Positions 46,695 through 58,800 of a DNA stretch of 64,000 bases are shown piece by piece. How positions within the stretch are numbered: position 1 is the stretch's first letter; each line of letters starts with the position of its first letter. The notes beneath the pieces were generated by a model that was not told the origin of the DNA, did no database searches, and was given only the letters and a program-made list of their open reading frames with translations. The stretch spans positions 26,782,690 to 26,846,689 of the forward strand of contig OZ038495.1 of assembly GCA_964036315.1 (NCBI GenBank). Reading direction: 5' to 3'. This DNA is from Acanthosepion esculentum. Taxonomy: Eukaryota; Mollusca; Cephalopoda; Sepiida; Sepiidae. The translations under genes and the position numbers were made by a program.

Positions 46695-47030
46695 TTATAG
46701 TTTATTATATATACGTTATGGGTTATTGTGTGGTTATAGGTAGCATAGCAAGATTTTTTTTTCTTTCTGCATTACGAAATGAAGTTTGGTATTTTGTTTA
46801 ATAGATTATGTATTATGGGAAAGAAGGTTATTATTATTTTCTCATTTAGGCAAGGATTACTGTTTTGAGGTATCCTTGTAAGTTGGTGCTGTCTTATTTA
46901 TATATTTTAATGTTATGTCTGGTGTGTTTTGGTTTTTCTTTTGACATTCCATAAATATTTTGAGTGTAGTGCCATTCGCACATTTCTTGTTATTAAATTC
47001 TATAGTGAGCACTCTTCCCTCATATATATA
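46695..47030. other. No recognisable gene
   Basis: AT-rich sequence ending in a short TA tract. Confidence 0.4.
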
Positions 47031-47416
47031 TATCCAATTTTAAACAATATTTCATTTAAAAGAGTGACATGGCTTTAAATATTACAACGTTCGTCTGAAA
47101 TTATTATGCAAATCGCATAGACCTCAATACCTCGAATTTGCTTCGAACAATTTTATCCAATTTTAAACAATATTTCATTTAAAAGAGTGACATGGCTTTA
47201 AATATTACAACGTTCGTCTGAAATTATTATGCAAATCGCATAGACCTCAATACCTCGAATTTGCTTCGAACAATTTTATCCAATTTTAAACAATATTTCA
47301 TTTAAAAGAGTGACATGGCTTTAAATATTACAACGTTCGTCTGAAATTATTATGCAAATCGCATAGACCTCAATACCTCGAATTTGCTTCGAACAATTTT
47401 ATCCAATTTTAAACAA
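47031..47416. repeat. 123-bp tandem triplication, identical copies
   Basis: Units at 47031-47153, 47154-47276 and 47277-47399 are identical as read; a fourth starts at 47400 and stops after about 17 bp. Unit: TATCCAATTTTAAACAATAT ... TTGCTTCGAACAATTTT. The identity points to very recent amplification or an assembly effect. Confidence 0.97.
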
Positions 47417-47768
47417 TAAAATTTTAAACGTTTTATACTTCAAAATTCCACGGGTAAACTTAGACACAGGAGAATGTGCAAGAATACACACTTCACTTTG
47501 AAACAGCGAGGCTTGGACTTGTATCCTTCAAGTTTTGTCCATGAAATTTTATTGTTGGGAGTCATGAAAGTGTCGGCATTTCAGGCCAAAATATGATCAT
47601 TTACAGTTCACATGATTATATGTGGGCGCCCTCAGCCAATCAACTAGGGTCACACTGTTTCACAAATAATCGTGAACTGTAAAATTTTAAAGTACAGACT
47701 TAGAGAAACATATTTATCATAGTTTAATCTTTTTAAAAATCTTAATATTTTGGGAGTCGTTTCCGACT
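47417..47768. other. No recognisable gene
   Basis: Contains an imperfect inverted pair around ATTTACAGTTCACATGATTA (47600) and AATCGTGAACTGTAAAATTT (47667), which may be TIRs of a small unidentified element. Confidence 0.35.
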
Positions 47769-48026
47769 CGCAATTGCCCATGTATAATATGCATTTTTCT
47801 TAAAAAATAATAAGCAAAATTAGGGGTGCGTATTATGCACAGCTACAAAAAATCTTCAAAAATTGCCATTTCATAGGTCGATTTCAGTTGTGAAATGACT
47901 ACTCAGCACAAAGGGTTTAAAAAGGGTGCGTATTATGCGTGAGTAGAAGCATTTTCCCACACTTTCAGCATAATTTCAGGGGTTCGTATTATGGATGAAG
48001 GCGTATTATACACGGGGGAATTACGG
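47769..48026. mobile_element. MITE with CCGTAATT...GTATAATACGC ends
   Basis: The right end (minus strand CCGTAATTCCCCCGTGTATA) pairs with a diverged left end (CGCAATTGCCCATGTATAAT). TA follows the right end. GGGTGCGTATTATGC occurs twice inside. TIRs are akin to those of the deleted pogo/Tigger element at 61476-62130. Confidence 0.65.
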
Positions 48027-48772
48027 TATTTGGACTTTTAAAAGATTAAAACCATAATCTTTACTTTAGGTAAAACAGAAGCTTTATTCCAACATACGGA
48101 TATATTTCCTTCACATTTTATGTAAAAGCCATCAGGTTTGATAAATCGTTTGAGCTAATCATTTTGTTCAATGTCGATTCTAACGTAGGAGAATAAATGA
48201 CGCTGTTAATAGCGATTAGGAAAATAAAAGCTGAGTAATCGAGTTCAATTTCTGATGTTATGTTTACAGAAATGCCATGAGTTGAACTCCCCAACTGCTC
48301 TGTATTATCGTCATTCACGTTTGTTTTGATCCTGTCAGTATCATGTAAATTAAATCTATTGGCATCTATTTTGTTCCTAATTCACCGTATTCCAGTGTAT
48401 TTAATGATATTTATTCCTTGTAAAACTGAAAAAAATAATTTGGTCTTATATTCACAAGCAGATGCTAACTAACCATTAGCAAGGAGCACCATTTGCCAAA
48501 AGCTATAAATATCAATTAAATCAATTGTTATAAGAGTTAGAGACGTCAGGGGTATAAGAGCGTACACTGTACTATGAATTCTCGAAAGCAAGATTATTAA
48601 TAATAATGCTTTATTCAAGAGCGATTGTAATAATCAAGCCTGAAGCAAATTATTAATTACGTAACTTAACATAGTAAACTTCACGATTTCTCTGTAAGAA
48701 AAACAGTACTAAAATAAAGTACGAAACATGACTAACTATCTATCTATCAAAATAGATGGAGTGAGATATATA
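48027..48772. other. No recognisable gene
   Basis: AT-rich; nothing identifiable. Confidence 0.4.
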
Positions 48773-48776
48773 TTAA

Positions 48777-48974
48777 CCCTTTGAGCCCTGCGTTTCTGAA
48801 CTATTTTAACCATTCTGCCTGAGCTACTGAGTCAAAATTCGCAAATAACTGGTATGTAATATTTCACGGTAGATATAAAAATAGTTACAAGTGTTTACCC
48901 ACCGTTTAACCGGTGGCTGGGCATTAAGTCATTTTTCTCTACCGCCGGTAAAGCGGTGGTGGGGGCTCGAAGGG
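48777..48974. mobile_element. piggyBac-like MITE
   Basis: Starts CCCTTTGAGCCCTG right after TTAA (48773-48776) and ends GGGGGCTCGAAGGG followed by ATAA (48975-48978, one change from TTAA). The ends are inverse over 12 of 14 positions. TTAA duplication and CCCTTT ends are the piggyBac signature. No transposase inside. Confidence 0.8.
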
Positions 48975-48984
48975 ATAAGAGAGA

Positions 48985-49799
48985 GAGAGGGGTAAAACCA
49001 GACATACAAATAAATATAATAATAGTGCAAATGGAAATAATTAATAGTAAAAGGAGAAAAATAAAAGGAACGGGAAAGGAAATAATAATAAATAATTTTC
49101 CATATACACTGATGAGTCAAAACAAATGATCAACGACATGTAACAAGAATGAGAGCTACTGATTGGTACAAATGCGCATGCCATTGTCAGAAATATATAA
49201 ACAGTTAAATCAGTCTCTAGTATTTAACTTTGATATGTTGAATATCGTAGATATTTGGAAGAAAATTTGGATACATTTGAGAAGGTCGAAATATTATGAA
49301 CTGAAAAGTGTGTCTGAAGATTTCTGTAATTTACGGACGCATGGACTCTCCCAGCAATAAATAGGAGCAGGTACTGCCTTTTGGAGAGGGAAGTTTCCAG
49401 CAGTCAGCTCAGACAGTCGAACCGAACATTCTTGGTGTAACACTCGCGTTTGTATATGTTTGTATTACTGTTTCTGTTAATATATTTATTTAATTCAATT
49501 CCTCTCTTGTATTTTATTTCTGGGCTTAAAAAGGCCACAACAATTACTGAAACGGCACTGCTTGTGGAGTGCTCGTGATCAGTATGGTGAGTATTTAATA
49601 GACGTTGTACGTAAAATACAAATAAGGCATGGGTGCCAAATATGAACCAAAAGAAGGGCGAGTGTGGTAAAAATTGCAGATATAATCAAGGTAAAGGAAG
49701 GGATGTATAATAACAGGCAATATATGAAACCATGTTGCATATGGAGCTGCCTAACCACAGAGTAGCAATGCTTCGTAATGGTCATAAGTATCTTCAATG
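48985..49799. other. No supported gene; weak LTR-like segment
   Basis: 49139 (TGTAACAAG) to 49540 (GGCCACAACA) has LTR-like ends and a TATA-like AATAAATAGG, but no second copy or target duplication. The rest is AT-rich. Confidence 0.25.
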
Positions 49800-49804
49800 A
49801 GTCT

Positions 49805-51605
49805 ACAAACGTCGGAACTAGGACCGTGTATGAATATAAGTACGCTGCATGCTTCGGAACTAGGACCGTGTATAAATGGAAGAACGCTGCATGCTTCGGA
49901 ACTAGGACCGTGTATAAATGGAAGGACATTGCTTGCTTCAGAACTCGGACCGCGTATAAATATAAGAACGCTGCATGCTTCGGAACTATGATCGTGTATA
50001 AATGGAAGAACGCTGCATGCATCGGAAGTATTACCGTGTATAAATATAAGAACGCTGCATGGTTCGGAACTAGGACCGTGTATAAATACAAGAACGCTAA
50101 ATGCTTCGGAACTAGGACCGTGTATAAATGTAAGAACGCGGCATGCTTCGGAACTAGGACCGTGTATAAATGGAAGAAAGCTGCATGCTTCGGAACTGGG
50201 ACCGTTTATAAATATAAGAACGCTTAATGCTTCGGAAATAGGAATGTGTATAAATGGAAGAACACTGCATGCCTCGGAAATATTACCGGGTATAAATATA
50301 AGAACGCTGCATGGTTCAGAATTAGGATCGTGTATAAATATAAGAATGCTGCATGCTTCGGAACTAGGACCGTGTATAAATATGGGGACGCTGCATGCTT
50401 CGGAAATAGGACCGTGTATAAATCTAAGAACGCTGCTTGCTTCGGAACTAGGACCGCGTATAAGTATTAGAACGCAGCATACTTCGGAACTAGGACGGTA
50501 TATAAATATAAGAACGTTGCATGCATCGGAATTAAGACCGAGTATAAATAGAAGAACGCTGCGTGCTTCGGAACTCGGACCTTGTATAAATATGAGGACG
50601 CTACATGCTTCGGATGTGTATACATATAAGAAGGCAGAATGGTTCGGAAATAGGACCGTGTATAAATATACGAACGTTGCATGCTTCGGAACTCGGACCG
50701 TGTATAAATGGAAGAACGCCGCATGCTTCGGATCTAGGACCGTGTATAAATATAAGAACGTTGCATGCTTCGGAACTATGAACGTGTATAAATATGAGGA
50801 CGCTGCATGCTTCGGAACAAGGACGGTGTATAAATATGAGAACGCTGCATCCTACGGAACTAGGACCGTGTAAAAATATAAGAACGCTGTATGCTTCGGA
50901 ACTAGGACGGTGTAGGAATGGAAGAACGCTGCATGATACGGAACTCGGAACTTGTATAAATATAAGAACGCTGCATTCTTCTTAATTAGGACCGCGTATA
51001 AATATAAGAACGCTGGATGCTTCGGAACTAGGACCGTGTATAACTGGAAGAACGCAGCATGCTTCGGATCTAGGACCGTGTATAAATATAAGAACGCTGC
51101 TTCGGAACTAGGACAGTGCATATATGGAAGAACGCAGCATGCTTCGGAACTAGGACCGTGTATAAATATAAAAACGCTGAATGTTTCGGAACTAGGACCG
51201 CTTATAAATATAAAAACGCTGAATGCTTCAGAACTAGGACCATGACTAAATGGAAGAATGCTGCATGCTTCGGAACTAGCACTGTGTATATATATAAGAA
51301 CGCTGTATGCTTCCGAACTAGGACTGTGTATAAATGGAAGAACGCTGCATGCTTCGGAATTAGGACCGTGTATAAATGGAAGAACGCTGCATCCTTCGGA
51401 ACTAGGACCGTGTATAAATATAAGAACGCTGTATGCTTCGGAACTAGGACCGTGTATAAATATAAGAACGCTGTATGCTTCGGAACTAGGACCGTGTATA
51501 TATATGAGAACGCTGCTGCTTCGGAAGTAGGACAGTGCATAAATGGAAGAACCCTGCATGCTTCGGAACTAGGACCGTTTATAAATATAAGAGCGCTTCG
51601 TGTTT
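49805..51605. repeat. 42-bp satellite, about 43 copies
   Basis: Unit GCTTCGGAACTAGGACCGTG followed by TATAAATATAAGAACGCTGC and AT, period 42 bp. Copies vary by about 5-15%. Because 42 is a multiple of 3, several frames on both strands stay open across many units (e.g. repeated ELGPCINIRTLHAS). Scattered stops in every frame argue against a protein. Confidence 0.97.
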
Positions 51606-52648
51606 CTATTTCTCTTTAATAAGTTAGATGGCACCTGTACGTCGGTATTTTTGTGTTGTCAACGAATACTCGTTGCCACTTTTTTAATGCTCGTTGTAGT
51701 ATGGACTTTGTAATCGCAGATTCAACTTATATTAACGCCGTTGTACAATGCTGATGTCAGACGCCTTTGTATAACACTTACACTAATATTACTTTCTCGA
51801 TAATACTCGCTCGAAAAGTAACCACCGAATAGTGATCTGAATAGAGAAATAGTATAGTGAATAGAGTAAAGAATAGCGGTCCTTATAGTAAAAGAGGATA
51901 GAGTGGCGATACGAATAGTATAGAGGATAAACTAGAAGATAGTAATCCGTATAGTATAGAGAATAGACTAGAATTGCAGATCAATCTAGACGTCACGCGA
52001 CTTCTTATATATGCTTTTCCTCTATGGTTACATGATCCACTTAATTCAATAATGGGATCGCCCGTGCTTGCTCACTGGCGATCTATGTTCAAACTCAAGT
52101 GTCAGTTATCCTGAAGAAGTAGAGTCAACAGGTGAAACCAGGCGGCAAAGAGAGTGTGATGATTTGGACAACATTCCACTGGAAATACCACAACCTATCA
52201 CTCATGTAGAAGGCAATTTCTCTCGTACCATTAACTTAAACATCACTGAAGATTAGGAATCTTCTTCATAGCAATAGTATTTTACAAGTGCAGTGGCATA
52301 TTTTAGCAGGACGATGTAACCTGTAACACTGCATGAGTTAGATGTGAAAGACTTTAGGAACATAAAAATTCAAGTTTTTCTCTACCCTCCCTAGGTATTA
52401 AACCTGTTTAACACTTACGAGATGTGTCGAACCTAGACATTTGCTCTGTAAAACATCAATCAAGTAAATTGTAGCCATTAAAAGATGTGCTTTTAACATT
52501 CTAGCATCAAATTTCAAAAAGAATAATTCCCCCCAAAAAATCTCGAATTTTTCTACAGGCCATATCTGATTAAGAGATTTTTTTTCGACAGATGGAGCAC
52601 TGAAAGCTTACTAGGTAGGTGTTCATAATATTTTGACTCACCAATGAA
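51606..52648. other. No recognisable gene
   Basis: 51840-51980 has loosely repeated GAATAGTATAGAG-type words. A 62-codon frame at 52068-52256 (contains ECDDLDNIPLEIPQP) resembles nothing I know. Confidence 0.35.
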
Positions 52649-52828
52649 TAAAGAGAGAGAGAGAGAGAGAGGAGAGAGAGATGGGAGAGAGAGAGCGAGT
52701 GAGCGAGAGAGAGAGTAAGCGAGAGAGAGATGGAAAGGAATATTTACATAGAGACAGAGATACAGATGAGCATAAATGGAATAGATACTAAATTATGTGG
52801 ATGTGAGACAGAAGTAGATAGATAGATA

Positions 52829-52882
<54 letters not shown>
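52649..52882. repeat. (GA)n-rich low-complexity tracts
   Basis: GA-rich 52649-52733 and GATA/(GA)n 52815-52882. Confidence 0.95.
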
Positions 52883-52885
<3 letters not shown>

Positions 52886-53274
52886 TATGGTCAAAATAAA
52901 AAGGAGAAAGAATTTTGAATTAAGTTCGCAGCAACGTTTATTAAAACGTACTGAAACGAATATTTTGGGTTGAAATAAAAGGGAGAATGATAGATATATT
53001 GTGGGGCTATGTAGACAACGAGAAAACTCTTAAGGCAATAAATTATAAAGCTAACATAAAATATGTTTGAAATGAAATAGAAGCATTTACATTATGAAAT
53101 CTATATTGATAATTGGTAATTAAATGACACCTTTCATCAACTAAATAGTTGAATTTCCATATTTAGGTGCAATAAGAGGTTAAAACTTACTTGTAAGTTT
53201 ATCATCATACTTTTACAAAGAATAATTAAAATTAACTCATGTTTTAAAATGGAGATTAAAAGCAACAAATTTCT
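52883..53274. other. No recognisable gene
   Basis: AT-rich sequence directly upstream of the LINE open frame. Confidence 0.4.
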
Positions 53275-54110
53275 ATGAGAAGAGACATAAAAAGGTTTTG
53301 CTTAAAATTCACAGCTGGTTGGGTAGTTTGCTCAGGAAGTAAAAGTATTTGTGTTGATAAAATGAAAGAATCTTTCCACGTCATAAACAATTGTACTGAT
53401 TCAGATTCTGTCACTGATGAAGATGAATCAAAGGATATTAGAGCAGAATTTCTTGAAAACAACAGAGTTGAAACCACTGAAGCGAAAAACCATATCATTC
53501 AAATAATAAGCAAAGTAACACGCATACAAATATCAGAAAGAGACAGGCTTCCAAAGAATCATGTGACAAAGTCCAATAAACAAATTGTGCAAACATACAA
53601 CGCTGCATTGCAAACATTGTTAATGGACAGACCACTAGAAAACATTACAAAAGTGAATAATATCACATATGCAGCATCTTTGGCAGCTATTGTAAAACTT
53701 AATATCAAGGCAAAAGATTAAACAACAGACAAAAAGATGTTATTTGGAAGGCAAAATCAAAGCGAGAAATTGAGGAAATCAGATGTTATCGATACGAGAT
53801 GAGATTTCCAGACATTCAAATGTTTCAACACGGACAATCAAAAAGAACAAGTAGAAATATAAAATTAAAGCAGCAAATGAAATTTCACCAATCAAGGAGA
53901 CATAGAAACTGGAATTAAAGACCCAGAGAACAAGACGATATGAAGAGCGTTGTCGGTTCTATCGCCAAAATAAGATATTTCAAACGGACATCAGGAAGTT
54001 TTACAGGGATTTTGGAAAAGCAGTTATAAAAGTCCAAAAGCCATCATCTCTTGAAGAAGTGCAAAAGTTTTTGGAAGAATATTTAGAGCAAGCCAAAGGA
54101 ATATATTTCT
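53275..54110 (+). pseudogene. R2/R4-like LINE, N-terminal part of ORF
   Basis: An open frame from 53275 to 53721 (148 codons) includes a Ser/Asp-rich patch and ends NITYAASLAAIVKLNIKAKD. Decayed frames continue with a basic region and, near 53950-54110, FQTDIRKFYRDFGKA-like and VQKFLEEYLEQAKG. These are the helices just upstream of the RT in this LINE group (FYR...PPSxEEVxxFW). This segment precedes the RT remnant at 54190. Stops after 53718. I recognise it only through its link to the RT. Confidence 0.5.
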
Positions 54111-54189
54111 AATGCTGAACGGATCAAAGTAAAACAAGAAAGAATAAAAGATAAACCTGTGTAAGAATGGAAAAATACAACCAAGAATA

Positions 54190-55570
54190 ATGTTAGGCAA
54201 GCTCTAACAAAATCCCAAAAATGAAAATTCCTAGGAAATGACAAGGCAACCAACTTCTTGCTCTATCATCTGTCATCAATCCATAACACACTTGCACGAA
54301 CTTTATCAATATTAATTAATAACCCCAATGAAATTCCAAAAGGGATCACTGAAGGTATTATATATCTCCTACCAAGAACGCGTGAAACAAATAATCCCCC
54401 AAAATTTAAGCCAATAACATGTCTGCCAACCACATATAATTTGATCACTTCCGACCTGACGAACTGTACTTAATCTATTCTGGATGAAAACAACATTCTT
54501 CATCTAGGACAGAAGGGATGCCAAAGAGGTTCATATGGCTACAAAGATCAACTATTGATAAATAAAACGATCCTGGAAAATTGCAGGAAAACAGGGTAGA
54601 AATCTCAGCACAGCTTGGATAGATTATCGTAAAGCCTTTGATAGTGTGTCACACTCTTGGATCGTTAAGTCTTTGAAAATGTAGAAAGCCTCCTCGGTGA
54701 TAGCAAATTTCCTTAAATATAGTATGGGACTGTGGAAAACTAAATTATACCTAAATCCCACGAAAGGCACAGTCAGTCCTAATCGCTTGAATATCCTTTC
54801 AATGAGACTCCCTGTCGCCCCTTCTCTTCTGCCCATCCTTAATCCCCCTTTCGCATGAACTAAACGGCAATAACTATGGATACAAAGTAAAAAAGAAAGT
54901 GTTTAATCACCTATTCTACATAGATGGTATCAAACTCTTTGTCAAAGACAACAATGAGGTGAAAGGTATCCTCAATACTGTAAAATATTCACTGATGACA
55001 TCGGTATCAATTCCGTATTAGATAAATGTGCAAAAGTAACATTCAAGAAAGGAAGAATTACAGAAACACATTCAAAAGATCTAGATTTTATCATAAAGAT
55101 TAAGGAATTGGAACAAGAAGAAGCCTATAAATATACCCCGGTGTCAACGGAGGAGATGGAATAGATCATACCCAAATGAAGAATAAAGTAACAAATGAAT
55201 ACTACCGGCATGTGCGCTTGGTGGTAAATACCAAGTTGAACTCACAAAACGTAATATCAGTCATTAACACTTTGGTTGTCCATGTTGTGAAATAAAGTTT
55301 CAACGTCCTTAGTTGAACCATATCTGACATAAAGCGAATGTATGTCAAAATGAGAAAGCTTTTCGCTTGCCACCGCACGCATCACCCTAAGGTTGATCCT
55401 CATTATGAGCCCAGATCCAAGGAGGCAGAGGATTAGTTCAACTAGAATTGTCATACAAAACCACAGCAATCGCTCGTTAAAGATACCTGGAAACTATAGA
55501 AGACGGGATGATGATATGTGTCAAAGAACATAAAAGAAGTAAGGAAACCAACAAATAAAACACCCTTTGA
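54190..55570 (+). pseudogene. R2/R4-like LINE reverse transcriptase remnant
   Basis: Reads NDKATNFLLYHLSSIHNTLA, PKGITEGIIYLLPRTRETNN and FKPITCLPTTYNLIT (54250-54440), then broken frames with ILDENNILHL and STAWIDYRKAFDSVSHSW (near 54610-54660), whose aspartate fits RT block A. The catalytic YxDD reads YIDG (54917-54928), so the second aspartate is lost. Later frames give LDKCAKVTFKKGRITETHS, ELEQEEAYKY, and KLLACHRTHHPKVDPHYEP-like sequence near 55350-55410. The same protein family supplies the tail at 11160-12085. Dead copy; clade name is tentative. Confidence 0.7.
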
Positions 55571-56211
55571 AGAAACGATAAACTAGGAAATTAGCAATTA
55601 ATAATGAAACAAATAATAAACTCCTCTCCCATTAGTCGTCGCGCAGTTAAACAAAGTTCATTCCCCCACTCAAAGGGTAGAACTAGCCTGGAATCTAAAA
55701 ATATACTAGACATTATCAGCGGATAATCCCAAATGAATATCCACCTCAATCACTAAAAGAAAGAAAAGAAAAAGAATAAAATAGAGAGAATTATACGAAC
55801 ACATACTAAACTATACACTATCCTTCAGACTAATAAAATACTAACATCAATTTAAACTGAAAAAAAACATACCAGTATCTTGTCAGAAATAGCTTTCTGT
55901 CTGAAGAGCTAAAATTATTCAACTGTTGATCAACAAGAAAAGAGTAAAAAAAGAAAAGAAAAAGAAAACAGAAAGAAGCAACAAAAAACAAGAAACCTAA
56001 GTACTGCATGGATCGGCTATAAAAGATATAGGGAAAGGAACAGAATTATAAAAAAAGGATGCAAAATGGATTAAGAACACCGAGCAAATGTATCAAGAAA
56101 TACAAGATCAGGAATGGGACACTATAGACAATAGAACAACAATATAAGTCATCATGAATAGATATAATAACCTTTGGCTAAATGCATTTACGTATATACA
56201 CAAGCTATGAG

Positions 56212-56213
<2 letters not shown>
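55571..56213. other. No clear gene; A-rich decayed sequence
   Basis: A/G-rich on the plus strand with traces such as RTPSKCIKKYKI. It may be the far 3' region of the LINE, but nothing is diagnostic. Confidence 0.3.
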
Positions 56214-56298
<85 letters not shown>

Positions 56299-56306
56299 GT
56301 GTGTGT
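56214..56306. repeat. (TA)n(TG)n microsatellite
   Basis: (TA)n 56214-56281 then (TG)n to 56306, adjoining the Helitron remnant. Confidence 0.95.
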
Positions 56307-56338
56307 ACATATAAACCAAGGACACATACCTAATGCAA

Positions 56339-56970
56339 TCAAGGATATCCAGAATTGCTGAAAACACTCCACTCCTTCAAGTCAGTGCCTCTTCTTCTTC
56401 CTTGTCTGTCTGTCTCCATCACCTTAACACCTACATCTAAGAGTTTGCGAGCTTTACAGTATGCCACATACAATTGCTCATGACTGAACACTGGCTGAGA
56501 TAAGAACAATCCCACCTTCTCAAATGTCTGCACTTGTGACTTGTTAATAGTCATGGCATATGACAAAAGGACAGGGAACTGGGTTCTATCCTTAGTGAAA
56601 GTACTCGTACTTGAAGATATATTTAATGTTTTTCACTGATGAACAACTTTCTACATTAATGTGAGCTCTGTACTTTTTCAGCAGGTCGGCATTGTACAGC
56701 ACCACGTTCTTATTGTCAACTGAGTGACTTCCAACTTGAACTGTGACCCCAGTATTGCGTCTTCTGTACTCTGGATAGCCATTCAAATTCGGAAGCGTTT
56801 AATCTCTGTAGTTCTTTGGGAATTTCTTTAGGCATGAGCCATTTTCCATGCAAGGGGAAGAAGGAATATCTGTTACCCAACGTAAGGATCATGTATGATG
56901 CATTTTTTTTTACTAAATCAGGCAAGATTGGATCATCATTGACATTAGGGATTTCAGCTGTTACGATCAT
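56339..56970 (-). pseudogene. Helitron Rep/helicase remnant with internal deletion
   Basis: On the minus strand, 56970-56716 reads VTAEIPNVNDDPILPDLV and 56786-56592 reads MNGYPEYRRRNTGVTVQV, VVLYNADLLKKYRAHINVES and [16 protein letters not shown]. This is the Helitron segment between Rep and helicase. At about 56600 it jumps to [20 protein letters not shown] and [20 protein letters not shown] (to 56339), the last helicase motifs of the PIF1-like domain. A full Helitron has over a thousand codons here. The rolling-circle nuclease HUH motif and helicase motifs I-IV are absent. Dead fragment. Confidence 0.85.
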
Positions 56971-57934
56971 ATCTATGTCATCGCTGCCTCATCCTCTGTT
57001 TGCCGTGCCTCATTCACACGCGAGAAGTTTCCAGTTTTTGTTACTGGTTCTTGATGAATGCGGCTTATAAGCACAAAAGGAGGAACTTTCACTTTTTTGT
57101 GACACCTAAGGTTTAAAATAACTTTTATAAATAGAAAAACTTTCTTGAAGCATTCATTTTATCTTTAATTGAATTCTAAATGATTAAATTTACTATTTCC
57201 AGTAAACATAATACTCTGAATAGAACTTATAGTGATTTGAATCGATTTTTAGTCGCTTGTGAAATCGGCCATCTTTTACATATCGACAGATTTGTAAACA
57301 AAAGTTAATTCTTGGTTATAAAAATCTCGAAATGATATTACTGCAATTGTGAACATACGATGCTGAAAACCATTGACAATAACTAACAGGAGAAAACTAA
57401 ATTCAAATTCGATGAAATAAAGTCTGAAAATAATTAAATTAAACATTAGATTTAAAATTAAATTGAAGGTTTCAAAACAACTCTAACAAAAAATTAATAA
57501 ATAAAGAAAAAGTAAATTAAAAACTAAAAAAATTAATGAAATAGTTAAATATAAAACTAATTTAAAAGGAAATTGCAAAATGATATGCAAATTAAAAAAA
57601 AGAATTTCAAATAGATATTTAATAAGAAAGACAAGTTAAAGTAAAAATTATTTTTCTACTAAAATAAAATAAATACATAAAGTAAAAATACTTAGTGAAA
57701 CAGGAATTCAAAAAAGTAAAACTTACTTTTAAATTTTGAAGGGATGATTTTCAAAGCCTGTTGAGACAGCATGAAACACAGAAATGAATGAATTCCAGTC
57801 CTAAAAAGTCGAGTGTGTTTTTCCAGTAAGGAAATTCAACGTTTTAAAACAACTTTGATAATTTAAAGTAAAAATTATTTTTTTCTAGAATTAGGATCTA
57901 ATTAATAATGGGAAGACAACCCTTAAAACACGTG
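56971..57934. other. No recognisable gene (1 kb)
   Basis: Very AT-rich, with A-runs and AAATTAAA-type words between 57400 and 57720. Confidence 0.4.
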
Positions 57935-58141
57935 ACTTTTTAATGTCATCATGTTTGGGGTGGTATTATTAGTGGCGAAGGAGTGAGTCTATGGAAAATT
58001 CCAGATGATGTTAAGATGACAGCTGAGACATTGTTTTTTCTTTTAAGATAGACGCAGGAATGCTTCAAGAAAAAGACAAACACTTTCAGAAAGAAATTGA
58101 TTTTTCTCTCAGACAATGTTTCTTCACAGTAGTTAAACAAA
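57935..58141 (+). pseudogene. Tc1/mariner-type transposase, central fragment
   Basis: Reads VWGGIISGEGVSLWKIPDDV and KMTAETLFFLL, then KKKTNTFRKKLIFLSDNVSS, in which SDNVSS corresponds to the QDNAPSH catalytic block. The gene is then cut by a LINE fragment (58142-58800) and resumes at 58801. Frameshifted. The N-terminal DNA-binding part is not evident upstream. Confidence 0.65.
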
Positions 58142-58800
58142 AATATGCGAGCTACAAATTGGAGACGCCAGAGAAAGCAAATTCGTAAATTTAAATCTCT
58201 AGGTAGTGATTTAACAGACGGCGGAAAATGTGACATTAAAAGCCAAACACGCATTAGAACAGTGAAAGTTGCTTTCCAAATGCTAAGCAAAGTATTAAGA
58301 AACAGGAAAATTTCGTGGAAAACAAAGAAATAAGTGCTGAAATGTTATGTAATATCAGTCCCCACTATATATCAGTGAATGCTGAACAATCTCCTCACAA
58401 ATGAAAAAGAGACTTAAGGCAACCTAACTGTGGGTCTACCGAAGGATGCTGAGAATACCATGGACTGAACATGTAGCAACCAAGTTTTAAGGAGAATGGA
58501 AACTAAAAAGACACATACTTAGAATCAGAAAGGGACAAGTGAAGTTTACTGGGCAAATAATGAGGAAAGTGGGCTTGGAGAATTTGACTCTGACAAGACA
58601 TATTGCACTCAAGAGGAAAGCAGCGAATAACCTACTTAAGGAGGTTGTGTAAATAGTTGGTGGAACAGGGATATCAAAAGGAGAAAACTTACTAAGAACT
58701 ACAAAAAAACAGGAAGTTGTGGCGAGCCATGACCACACACGCCCCGAAGGGACACGGCCCATGGAAGAAGAAGGAAAAGAAGAAGAAGAAAAAGAAGAAA
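58142..58800 (+). mobile_element. RTE-like LINE, 5'-truncated copy inserted in the Tc1-like gene
   Basis: 58145-58333 reads QIRKFKSLGSDLTDGGKCDI (the KFKYLGS.LTDDGKC block after the RT palm) and FQMLSKVLRNRKISWKTKK. Later frames read RMLRIPWTEHV (near 58450) and IMRKVGLENLTLTRHI (58559-58606). The 3' end has GAGCCATGACCACACACG (58723-58740) and a (GAA)n-like tail to 58800. Same family as 2700-6165. It splits the transposase at 58141/58801. Confidence 0.75.

Noticed and set aside
48985..49550. Solo LTR 49139-49540
   Set aside because: TG/CA-like ends only; no second copy, no target duplication and no family match, so left as a weak note.
49778..51619. Long frames of 14-residue repeats as a possible repetitive protein
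   Set aside because: Period 42 opens many frames at once on both strands; stops occur in each and no start or flanking gene structure supports one.
53275..53721. 148-codon frame as a host gene exon
   Set aside because: Its continuation and the RT just downstream fit the N-terminal part of a LINE protein better.
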